NCBI RefSeq assembly: GCF_032854445.1
Contig: NC_088306.1
Span: 19,563,764-19,627,763 of the forward strand
DNA length: 64,000 nucleotides
Reading direction: 5' to 3'
From: Liolophura sinensis
Taxonomy: Eukaryota; Mollusca; Polyplacophora; Chitonida; Chitonidae
In this document: positions 53,964 to 64,000 of the stretch, piece after piece
Layout of the letters: each line of letters begins with the position of its first letter
How positions within the stretch are numbered: position 1 is the first letter of the stretch
Program-made: the position numbers and the translations under genes
Notes under the pieces: model-generated
Databases searched by the model: none
Seen by the model: only the letters and a program-made list of their open reading frames with translations
Told to the model about the DNA's origin: nothing

Positions 53964-56900
53964 ATGGGAGGCCAGTGGAGATTTACGCACTTTCTCTTTA
54001 TGATTTCCGCGTGGGGAATCGTGTTTGGCTGTGATGTGGCGGTGAATTACAGAAAAACAGCTTTTGGTGAGCATACTTTAATTTACACAATATATTCCTC
54101 CAAGTGTATCTAGCAATCTCCATTGGTTTTGTTAAAAAATATTTAGTTTCATGGATGCATGATTCCGAAGTGCCCGGGGTAAACGCACAATTATTACTGA
54201 TGGGCTTTACAATGTGTGACAGACAAACTTGTACGTCATATTGGCGGTATAGACAAGTCATGATCCCACAAGAGCCGTCAACAACTTGTGTCACCAGTTC
54301 ACGACGAAAAATGAGAGCTTGGCTTTACTGATGAAGATAGTTTTGTATAGCAGATAAATGGCCTCTCATTTCCTCTTTTCATAACACCTTATTTAGTCAA
54401 GTTTAGGCACGAGCGTTTTGCAGCTGACTGCTATCGCGTGTCATTTTATTCTCAAAACAGGAATTGTGGTGGATGCTGAGGGAGATGGATTTAGGATTAC
54501 GGAAAGCTTGGAGAAATACTTCCGAGTGGAAAGTGATATCTGCCAGACTCATCCAATCGAACTAGTAATGCGCCGACTGCATGCCAGCGACAGACACAGT
54601 GTATTAACACACGGTAAGCATCATGCTGTTCATTTGTACACATACATATTCACATGTTATAATCTTTTCAGTAAATTTTGCTGAATGGGCTCAAAACATG
54701 AGACTGAAATCTCTGATCGATAACAGCGCCTGACTTAAAAATTCGGTCGCATTACCGACCATTCATAGTGTTAATCTCACAGGAAGACAATGTCCAAAAC
54801 ACACGACACGACACCGATCCAGTCACAGTACAACGACATCCAACTGACCGATATTTGGCCTATCCCATTATGCTCGGGGAAGTAGAGCAAGATTGCATAT
54901 GTTAAAGCTGTAACATGATCCTTTATGGGATTAAACCCTTTCCAGCTTCAGAAACGTAGAGTTTCTCTAGATTTATTTATTTAATAGATTGGTGTTTTAC
55001 TCCGTACTCAAGAATATTTCACTTATACGACGGCGGCCAGCATTATGGTGGGAGGAAATCTGGCAGAGCCCGGGGGAAACCCACGACCATCCGCAGGTTG
55101 CTGGAAGACCTTGCCACGTACGGCCGGAGAGGAAGCCAGCATGAGCTCGACTTGAACTCACAGCGACCGCATTGGTGAGAGACTCCTGGGTCATTACGCT
55201 GTGCTAGCGCGCTAACCAACTGAGCCACGGAGGCCCCGAGTTTCTGTAGATGCCACAGTCTCATGAAAGCCAAATAACTGGAATAATGATAACCTTTAGC
55301 AGAGAGATAAGTTTCCTGAATTCTAGGTTATTTGGATTCAGACCGTTGGAGAGTCACTAGACTGGAGCCTCCATTTTGACCAATCGTGATTCTAACCGAT
55401 TGGTTTATACCGAATCCCAAAACTCAAAATGCTTTGCCTTTGTGTGTAGTATCAGATGTGATGTATATTGAACTAAAAGCTCTATAACACCCAATGATAA
55501 GTGTAAATTTATCTTGCTTAAAATTTTCATATCTTACAAGTTTATGAATGGTTGCATTCATTGAAATGTTGATGAAGTGTGGTAAAGAGCAGGTATCCAT
55601 GTATGGGTAAGAGGGAGGGTTTTTGATTCAACTTTCATTTGAATTCGAGTTTCCATATGTCTACGTATGATCGTGGTTTTTTGTTCTCTGATAGTGTCAG
55701 AGTTGGCCAAAGACGGAATACATGGCGTGGTGTCCGTCCTCTCTGCGCAATTGCGGAAGAAAATGGTACAGGCGACCGAGGTTCTCAGGCTGCCGCACGT
55801 GGCCGTGGGTGAAAACACAGGTCAACTGAGGCGGGCAAATCTGCACACAGTTTACACCTCACCCGAATCATTCACGCGCAGTGACGTCCTGATAGCTGTA
55901 ATGGATGCTGTCCTCCGGCAGAACAACTGGAAAAGCGTAACCATCATTTTGGATCAGAGCTTTGGTGAGTACACGCATAACATATTTATTTATTAGATTG
56001 GTGTTTTGCGCCGTACACAAGAATATTTCACTTATACGACGACGATCAACATTATGGTGGGAGGAAACCGGGCTCTTTGTCCGGGGAAACCCACGGCCAT
56101 ATGCAGGCTGTCGGCAAGCATTCCCATGTATTGCAGAAGAGGAAGCCAGCATAGGCTGGATTTGAATTCACTTTGGCGAAAGGCTCCGGGGCCATTGCGC
56201 CATGCTGGTAGACTAACCACCTCGGCCAAGGAGGTGTGCTCATGGTAGTAGCTTTCCCTTTGGCTTCGTCCGGTTTTCTTCCACCATAATGCTGGTCGTC
56301 GTCCGTATAAGTGAAAATTCCTTAGTAGGGCGTAAAACACCACTTTTTAAATATATCAATTAAATATATCAAGCTGTGTAACGGTTAAAGCAATATGGTG
56401 CCCTGGAGAACGCTACATGTGGACAAATGCAGTACGTTTTGTTCTGTATTCCGGCTTGTCCTAGCACACTGCAGAAATACCGTGTCAGTTCCATGGCTAT
56501 GTGACGATAAGTGTTAATATCCGGGTTCCGTCAAAAAACGTAATAGTACAAAGCAATATCCGTTATTTCTGGCCAGCAACATTACTTTCCATATTTTTGG
56601 ATTGAAAATATTTATTAATATAGACATCTCTGTCCGGTTTTCTCCCACCATAATGGATGCCGTCCGCATACGTGAAATAGTCTTGAGTACAGCGTAAATC
56701 ACCAATCAAATAAATAATAAATAAAATCCTGTAAACGCTATAGGCATATGGTGCCCTGGTGAACGCTTCATGCTGACAAATGCAGTAGCTTTTGATCTGT
56801 ATTCCGGCTTGTCCTAGCACCCTGCAGAAATTTCGTGTTAGTTCCATGGCTATGTGACAATAAGTGTTCCTGTCCGGGTCCTATGTTTCCGTCAGAAACT

Positions 56901-59900
56901 TAATAATGCCGTTACTGTTTTGCAGCAGCACTTTCGTCGGCTGTGTCCGATGGATTGAAACTGTAGATTAACAGACATATATTTTCGCCGCGTTAATTCA
57001 ATGAAATATACATGTGATGCGTTTTGTCCTTGCTTTTCAGTTGAGCACAACATAGAAAAAAAAATACTGTTGTCATTATTGTTCTGTAAAAATGATAAAA
57101 AACACACGACGTGAAATATTACTACAGTTATTAATGGACTGGTGAAGCATCGGTTTTCTGTATTTGTTGCCCAGAGTCACTCTTTTGTAATAGCATTATT
57201 CAGAGGCTATAACGTTGGATAGTCTTCGAATTAGAACGATGCATATCAGGACTCAGGAGGTATCTCCTCTTAATAGCGTTGCTCAGGTTGCTCATCTGTG
57301 CAGGTTTCCATTTATGAAGACCGCATAATTTTAATTAATTCAAAATGTGCCACCATGGTGAGCATCGTGCCAGCACGGCGCAATGACTTATGAGCCTCTC
57401 ACCAATGCGGTCGTTGTGAGTTAAAGCTCAGATCATGCTGGTTTCGTCTCATGCTCAGATCGTACGTGGAAAAGTCTGCAAGCTGTGAATGATCGTGGGT
57501 TTCCTCCCACCATAATGCTGGCCGCCATCGTATATGTGAAATACTGTTGAGTATGGCGTAAAAAAACAATGAAACTAATCAATAAATAAATAATTTAAAA
57601 TAAGAGACTGTACATGTAGCATATAGTGTAAAACCAGAGCGGCGACGACGGTGTAATGGTCGGCAAAGGCATGGTCACCCATAACAGGTGAAATACAGCC
57701 TCTTTTCAATTTACTTCAGTCAGGGTTTTATTGTGAGTCAGATGGCAATGATCACACGTGAAATACAGCCTCTTGTCAATTTACCTCAGTTAGGATTATT
57801 TATTTCTGTAAATGCTTAAACAGTAGCAAATTACACGCCTATTAGCGCCATGACTTCAGCAGAATTAGGTAAAAAAAATGTGGTGATGTTATTTGCAATT
57901 TTACACGTCAGTGGTCTAGAATTACTCGAAATGGTGTGCTTTCATGATATTTAATAAATCACAAGAACAATCCAAAGAGACCAGGCCCCGGGGCTCAATC
58001 CACGAGCCGAATCCTGTTTTATGCAGGAGTATAACATAAAAGATTCGTCCATTCCATATACGTGTATCCGTTCTCATTATGATTATGGCCGTTAGCAGAA
58101 AGTGCTGAAAGGCAGTATGGTTAATTATTAAACGAATCTTGTGAACGGCCAATCGATTCCATCCATTAATTGTTCGTTTGGTTTAAACAGTTCAGATATA
58201 GCCGTAAAGGCGAAGAACGGAAACGCACCTTGTTGGGATAAAAGGAGATTGCGAATAGCCCAAGCGTAAACCATGTTGTTAGATCAGGCTTTGTAGTCGT
58301 TGTACAAAAATGTAACTAACCTCCTGGCTCTTCACCTTTGTAATACATTGCAACACACCTAACCGGCAACCCTGAATGTTAATAATCGACTGACCGACCA
58401 TGCTGGATACTTGTACGAACGTCATCCCCTTGTCGGACTTCGTTTCTTGGTTTGATCGTCTTCTGAACAAGGTGTTGATGTCATTATTACGCTTTTGTAG
58501 GATTTGGTTTCTTGGTTTAACCATGTTCTGAACAAGCTGTTGATGTCATGATATTTGAGGAGCACTTCACGAATTTATACTGTAAGCATGACAACGCACA
58601 CCTGTGACGTCATATTCTTTCCTCAAGTCAATATGATACTTGATACACTACCGACATTAGGACGGATTCATGCAAAGTGAAGCAGTTAACAGTTTTCTGC
58701 TTCGGTGGCCTAATGGTTAGAGTGTCCGCGCTCAAGTTGGGATATACCAAAGACTTTAAAAATGGTTCTTGTTGCTGCCATACCTGGCGCTCAGCACTGA
58801 GAGGTTTGGGCAAGGAAACTGGGCTTGGTTGGTCCGGTGCCAGGATAATGTGATTGGGTGGGGTGTCATGTCTGGTGCCTTCGGCATGATACTTCAGTGG
58901 CGGCAGCACTCTGGCGGCCAGGACTCGCCCTGCCACAAGAAGACACAGTATATGTAGACACACCTAATGACTCCTCGTCGTCATAGAAAAACTTTGGTTA
59001 AGCACGACGTTAAACCCAAAGCATTCATTCATTCATTCATTCATTCAATGGCGACTTAATATTCTTTAGCCAGTGAATTAAATCAATATCCAAATCGTTA
59101 ATCAAAATATGTATATCGGTTGCGTTTTGCATGTACATGTATATGTAACTTGAGTCCCTCGAGTTAAAAGCACTGTCCACATTATCTTGAGGCACTTGAG
59201 TCATAAAACACTCTTCACACAGTCTTGAGACATTTGAGTCAAGAGGGTTCTTCACATAGTCTTGAGACATTTAAGTCATAGAACACTCTTTACACAGTCT
59301 TGAGACATTTAAGTCATAGAGCACTCTTCACACAGTCTTGAGACATTTAAGTCATAGAGCACTCTTCACACAGTCTTGTGACATTTAAGTCATAGAACAC
59401 TCTTCACACAGTCTTGAGACATTTAAGTCATAGAGCACTCTTCACACAGTCTTGAGACATTTGAGTCATAGAACACTCTTCACACAGTCTTGAGACATTT
59501 GAGTCATAGAACACTCTTCACACAGTCTTGAGACATTTAAGTCATAGAGCACTCTTCACACAGTCTTGAGACATTTGAGTCATAGAGCACTCTTCACACA
59601 GTTTTGAGACATTTGAGTCATAGAGCACTCTTCACACAGTCTTGAGACATTTGAGTCATAGAGCACTCTTCACACAGTCTTGAGACATTTAAGTCATAGA
59701 GCACTCTTCATACAGTCTTGAGACATTTGAGCCAAAGAGGGCTCTTCACACAGTCTTGGGACATTTGAGTCATAGAGCACTCTTCACACAGTTTTGAGAC
59801 ATTTGAGTCATAGAACACTCTTCATACAGTTTTGAGACATTTAAGCCAAACAGGGCTCTTCACAGAGTCTTGAGACATTTGAGCCAAAGAGGGCTCTTCA

Positions 59901-62900
59901 CAGAGTCTTGAGACATTTGAGCCAAAGAGGGCTCTTCACAGAGTCTTGAGACATTTGAGCCAAACAGGGCTCTTCATACAGTTTTGAGACATTTGAGCCA
60001 AACAGGGCTCTTCACAGAGTCTTGAGACATTTGAGCCAAAGAGGGCTCTTCACAGAGTCTTGAGACATTTGAGCCAAAGAGGGCTCTTAACACAGTCTTG
60101 AGACATTTGAGCCAAACAGGGCTCTTCACACATTCTTGAGACATTTGAGTCCTAGGACACTCTTCACACAATCTTGAGACATTTGAGCCAAACAGGGCTC
60201 TTCACACATTCTTGAGACATTTGAGTCCTAGGACACTCTTCACACAATCTTGAGACATTATAGTCATAAAGCACTCTTCACATGCTTATGAGTCATTCGA
60301 ATCATGGATCGCTCTTCACACAGTTTTGAGACATTTGAGTTAAAATGCACTTTTCATGACAGGAACTCAGTAAAATGCAGGGCTTCTTTTCCGAAATCAA
60401 CATTTGACTAATTAGTTCCTTTTGCATTTATTTCATGTTATTCTTTATTACATGAGATGAACACATCACTTTGATTAGTTCTAGTCCAGTGACGCCTTAC
60501 AAATTGCAATTAACATCACTGCCCTTTTTTACCCAATTCTGATTACGCCACGGTGGCAGGGGCGCGTAAGTTGGAAAGACCCCCTAAATGTGGCGTCATC
60601 AGGTAAATTGACAACAGGCCCTACATCACTGTTTACTGTTGATCATCTGGCAATTACCACACTGTCTTCGCTGCTCTGGTGTGCTCTCTTTGTTGTACGT
60701 CTTATGTAGTTAGTTGTAATTTATCTTATTTGATATTTAGGTGCTACAGGACTACAAGACTTGATATTTCACCTCACAAGGCTGTATGTAGAGGCGAGAC
60801 TGCTGCAGATCGATAGCTTTACCCGGGACCAGCAGCTTAGAGTTATGTTAACTCTGACACAGCGGAAAGGAACTCAATTTGTGGTTGTCCTGGCGGAATT
60901 AAACACACAAAAACGTGTAATAGATCAGGTAAACGAACAGATTCTGTGAGTTCTTTTCGATTTAAGTTCTGATCTGTCTTTCAGAATAGCAAGTTTCAGC
61001 ATCTCCGTAATTAATTTTATAGTATTTTAATGATTTGGCCGTGGATTTGCCCCGGGCACTGACCGGTTTCCCCCCACCATAATGCTGGTCGCCGCCGTAT
61101 AAGTGAAACATTCTTGAGTATTGCGTAAAACATCAAATCAAATCAAATCAAATAAATAAATAAATAAATAAATAAATACTTTATAGTGTTTGAATTGATC
61201 AGTTTAACGGTCACGTTAAATATCGCAATGTTCACTGTATGTTTAGGTGTAATACATTACGGAATTGCACCATCCTTTGGCATTTGGACATTTTAATAGT
61301 TTGACATTTGTCGTTAAGTTTTCTGTAAGTAACATTATAAAACATCACGAATCTATGTGTCGAAACAGATCGTACACCAGTCGTCAAGCAGTAAGGACGT
61401 TCCAGGACAAGTGTTGCGTTGAATTCATTGCTGTGTTATATAATGTAGATATATCGTTATGTTCACTCTGCGTTTATCTGTAAAATATTAGAAATGAATA
61501 GTTATAGTTTTTAATTTTGATATCCATGAAGATATCATTATTTTAACAGTAGGTTTTATGTAACAAATGACCACAGAATTGTTTCTGTTCAGGCAGAATC
61601 TTTGGATATGCTGAGTTCGAGCTATTTTTGGATATTTTTCTCTGGCAACGAATTCCTGGAGAGCCATGAGAAGCTATTTAAGCCGCTGTCTTTGGGTAAC
61701 GCTCTAGTGGTCAAGCATCACTGGGAACCGTTCACTGCCTGCTGCGATGGCCATTCCAACCGTCACAACCTGTCTTCATTCTTCCCTAACAACACAGTGA
61801 GTAGTCCAGGTGATAACAGGGCATCTACTATTACTGAACGCTAACATTAAGGTGTTTACGTATTGTCACCATACTTAAAAGAAAAGAAAACTCTTCTAGA
61901 TAAGACCTGAGATATTGCCTTTTAAAAACAATAAAGTATTTAAAGTTAATTTTTCTTTATAATTTTTATGACTTTTCACGATTTTAAAAATACTTTGGGG
62001 ACGCCATGTTTGGCTGGTTTGACCCTGCGCTCTTCTGTGCTTGGAGTTAATGTTGTATAACCTTCAACAGATCTACGTGCTTACAGACCTCGGGGCTAGG
62101 GGTCGTATATTCATCATTGTTGAATTAGATCGTCATTTTGGATATATGAACAGTTGCAATCAAAGCGCATTTGAGATACGTACTTTATTATCGACATCAT
62201 TTGAAAACTGTTGACTGCTTCACTTTGTATGTTTCCGTCCTGCTTTCGTATTTTATATACCCTTTTTTTAGTTCGTTGGTAGTTTGTGTTAAACGTCGTT
62301 TTGGGAATTGGTCTTGCGATTATTGATCACGTTTAGTGCTGTAGCTCCCAAACATTCCGTGTCCAATGAACCTGTGAGAAAGCAGCCTTAAACATCGGGT
62401 GACGTAGGTTGATCGTCAGAATATGTACCTTCTTATGCCAGTAGTTACGAGCCGTAGGCCCTACTTGGCAACGCCAAGGGGACGTCACTCGCAGCCTCAT
62501 GACTATCTGACACCTTGTGTCCTCTCGCCAAGACTTACAAACTTTCATCAATAAAACGCATACCTATCGAGATTGGAATCAGTTTCCTTTATTTTCATAC
62601 CAAGCATGTACCTGCACCGATAATGACCGTCCGCCACCGAAAAATGACTTTACACCATGATATTCACGGAATTACATATTCCCGAATAGGGAACTGATTT
62701 CTACTCATCTCGCTCACGATGTGCACTGCCATATGTCAGCTACTAGGGGGCGCTGGATAACATTTGTGTACAACCAAACCAGTGGCGTAAAGAGACGTCC
62801 GGAATTCTATACTGGCTAAGGAACCATATATATAATTATATTTTTGGTAAAAATCGAAAAGTTTTATTTTCTTTTAGCCTTACGCTATTTTTGTACAAAA

Positions 62901-64000
62901 ACACAAAAGACCCGTGGGTGAATTGTGCAACGGAATAGAAGGTATAATATTTTCCCACTGTTTTCTTATTACCTATATACTGAGGTACTAAACTAGAAAA
63001 AAACCACAGAAATATTTTATTTTTACGTTCACGAAAAAAGTAAGAAAAAATCCATACTCGTGAAAACGACATGTGTATTAAAAACGGTTCTTTACAGGTG
63101 TTAGAGATAAAACTGTTGGAGGCTGTAAGTTTGCTGTACAGGGCAGCCTCTATTGTCAGCTGTTGCCAGGCATCATCTCGGAGTTCCAAGAGTGAAGGGG
63201 ATCACTGGGTATCTCATATGATAGTAGAGCTTCATAAGGTAAGAAGGGAGTGAACTTGTGTTCACAACCAATGGCACCTTAAAAGATGCACGAAACGCTT
63301 TGTTTTTATCCCTTAATATGGAGTTTTTGCGATGTGGCCTAACATATAAAAGTCTAAGAGAGTTTCTCGCCTTCTTCTAAGGGTATCCAAAATGGTTTTA
63401 AATTCAAAGACAGCACTAACGTGAAGTATATCTCAGATTTAAGTCCAATGAACGCCATCTAGGAAAGTAGTTCGATTATTGTTTTTAGATTTACGTCGGA
63501 TATTACCCATAAAAGTTATTTATTTTTTTATTTATTTATTTTATTGGTGTTTTACGCCTTACTCAAGATTATTTCACTTATACGGCTGCGGCCAGCTTAT
63601 GGTGAGAGGAAACCGGGCAGGACCCAGGGAAAACACCATAAAAGTGACTTCTATCGAAGATGAACCGTGGTGCGTGGAAAGAGTTGAGCTGACGATTATT
63701 TCCATTATGTTCTAATTTATAAGATGCATTGATCTCTATCAGCTAATACATTTTACTTTTTCTGAGTCGAGGAATAAAGGAAATATTTCTCGTACTTACA
63801 CACAGAGAATACGCAATGGATATGGCGTTGTTAGTGGATTCGATGCCAGAGGTAACCCACGAGCCACCATGTATGATCTACTCAGCACATCCAAACACGC
63901 CGACCAGCCGTTATCTAAGATTGGAAACTGGACAAATCGCCATGGTATTTCACTGCACAAGCGATTCTTTCTCAACAAGTTTGTGGATTTTGGTGGACGG
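53964..64000 (+). CDS. Divergent ionotropic glutamate receptor-like protein, N-terminal 418 residues (partial)
   Basis: Seven coding exons: 53964-54066, 54461-54613, 55695-55964, 60741-60928, 61593-61796, 63098-63238, 63806 to the window end. Frames join without a stop (phase 1 for the first three junctions, phase 0 afterwards). Residues 1-23 look like a signal peptide (WRFTHFLFMISAWGIVFGC). The rest resembles the bilobed amino-terminal domain of iGluRs: HGVVSVLSAQLRKK in the slot of the ...GV.AI.G... strand, VMDAVLRQNNWKSVTIILDQ like the W-x-x-[FV]-x-x-[IL]-Y-D strand at the lobe crossover, and near the end GFDARGNPRATMYDLL followed by KIGNW, the usual ...F...G.R....Y.I......VG.W order before the ligand-binding domain. 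Ligand-binding and channel domains lie beyond the window. Family members are glutamate- or glycine-gated cation channels. The sequence is too divergent for me to name a subclass. The ATG was chosen because it opens directly into the signal peptide. Confidence 0.65.
54970..55235 (-). repeat. SINE-A, full length, reversed, in intron 2 of the receptor gene
   Basis: Reversed tail, then ctccgtactcaagaatattt, gcggccagcattatggtggg, cacgaccatccgcaggttgc, and the reversed head gcgctaaccaactgagccac next to ggaggcccc. One of the best preserved copies in the window. Confidence 0.9.
55982..56345. repeat. Head-to-head SINE-A pair (foldback)
   Basis: A reversed SINE-A (55982-56235) runs directly into a forward, internally deleted SINE-A (to 56345). 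They meet at the palindromic-looking head caccacctcggccaaggaggtg region. The two copies can pair with each other. Confidence 0.75.
56375..56895. repeat. Direct duplication flanking a SINE-A piece
   Basis: The block atatggtgccctggagaacg to gttccatggctatgtgac (about 56393-56505) recurs at about 56747-56858. Between them is a forward SINE-A 3' part (about 56630-56725). It lies in intron 3 of the receptor gene. Confidence 0.8.
57355..57590 (+). repeat. SINE-A with internal rearrangement
   Basis: Contains gtgccagcacggcgcaatga, aatgcggtcgttgtgagtta, a locally repeated gctcagatc word, ctcccaccataatgctggcc and an (AATA)n tail. Confidence 0.8.
57600..57945 (-). repeat. Dispersed repeat family D, reversed, with an internal duplication
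   Basis: Reverse complement of the 41035-41345 type. The segment gtgaaatacagcctcttttc and its neighbour recurs about 75 bp further on (gtgaaatacagcctcttgtc). Confidence 0.7.
58700..59047 (+). repeat. SINE-C (tRNA-headed), forward
   Basis: The head gcttcggtggcctaatggtt, followed by agagtgtccgcgct, is a good A-box region of a tRNA-derived head. The body includes gggtggggtgtcatgtctgg. It ends ggttaagcacgacgttaaac and (ATTC)n. It is not a functional tRNA because the length and lack of a 3' acceptor stem do not fit. Confidence 0.8.
59150..60345. repeat. 38-bp minisatellite in intron 3 of the receptor gene
   Basis: About 31 units of gagacatttgagtcatagag then cactcttcacacagtctt. The 38-bp spacing was counted on clean units. 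From about 59725 a variant (gagccaaagagggctcttc) takes over, showing block-wise subfamily spread. Open frames on the minus strand are artefacts. Confidence 0.93.
60405..60705 (+). repeat. Dispersed repeat family D, just upstream of receptor exon 4
   Basis: Shares tctagtccagtgacgcctta, aaattgcaattaacatcact and ctgctctggtgtgctctctt with the other copies. It ends about 35 bp before exon 4. Confidence 0.7.
61035..61180 (+). repeat. SINE-A, 3' part with (AAATC)n and (AATA)n tail
   Basis: From ggccgtggatttgccccggg through ccccaccataatgctggtcg and ttgagtattgcgtaaaacat to a tandem tail. Confidence 0.85.
62110..62330 (-). repeat. Dispersed repeat family R, reversed
   Basis: The complement of the family contains ttgtgttaaacgtcgttttg, gaattggtcttgcgattatt and gatcgtcattttggatatat in the expected reverse order. 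It lies in intron 5 of the receptor gene. Confidence 0.6.
63515..63640 (-). repeat. SINE-A, reversed 3' part
   Basis: Reversed tail, then attggtgttttacgccttac, acttatacggctgcggccag, and ggtgagaggaaaccgggcag. It lies in intron 6 of the receptor gene. Confidence 0.8.

Noticed and set aside
58700-58780. tRNA gene suggested by ggcctaatggttagagtgtc
   Set aside because: It is the head of SINE-C. The sequence continues into the SINE body also found at 37985-38335.
59150-60345. Regular 38-bp repeats considered as a CRISPR array
   Set aside because: The units abut directly with no variable spacers, and no cas-like genes are present. It is a minisatellite.

Overview
This is a eukaryotic, animal-type genomic window of low gene density. 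Coding sequence is split into short exons with GT-AG introns, and more than 90% of the bases are introns, intergenic DNA and repeats. The commonest repeat is a tRNA-headed SINE. Its 3' part is a conserved block (from the phrase ccaccataatgctggccgcc to cggcgtaaaacaccaat) followed by an (AATA)n tail. A second SINE ends in (GAGT)n/(CACT)n. From memory, repeats of this style are frequent in lophotrochozoan and especially molluscan genomes, so a mollusc is the best guess. That is an inference; no species marker is visible.

Region by region. (1) 1-6.5 kb: the first coding exon of a minus-strand tetraspanin (6377-6469), whose remaining exons I could not find, plus SINEs and a dispersed repeat. (2) 6.5-11.2 kb: intergenic, with a ~1 kb element carrying terminal inverted repeats. 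(3) 11.2-19.9 kb: complete plus-strand SLC16-type monocarboxylate transporter gene A (594 aa, five exons). Its 4.6 kb first intron is mostly satellite DNA. (4) 19.9-26.6 kb: tandem arrays, SINEs and a long inverted-repeat transposon. (5) 26.6-35.2 kb: second plus-strand paralogue, gene B (611 aa), with the same five-exon layout. (6) 36.6-42.8 kb: third paralogue, gene C, on the minus strand and tail-to-tail with B. It has the same intron positions but a frame break in its large exon. (7) 42.9-53.9 kb: a decayed, 5'-truncated non-LTR retrotransposon starting about 0.1 kb upstream of the C start codon, then a gene-poor stretch with three doubtful exon candidates. (8) 53.96-64 kb: the first seven coding exons (418 aa) of a divergent ionotropic glutamate receptor-like gene. 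They cover the signal peptide and amino-terminal domain, and the gene runs off the window.

The three transporter genes form a local paralogue cluster. All have coding exons 2 and 3 of exactly 144 bp, all introns in phase 1, one exon over 1.2 kb and a short last exon. A and B are close relatives; C is more distant. Family knowledge suggests proton-linked or facilitative transport of monocarboxylates or related organic acids across the plasma membrane; the substrates cannot be read from sequence. I see no prokaryotic-style system. The most unusual content is the repeat landscape: nested inverted-repeat elements, several unrelated minisatellites inside the transporter introns, and a duplicated start-codon context in gene A.
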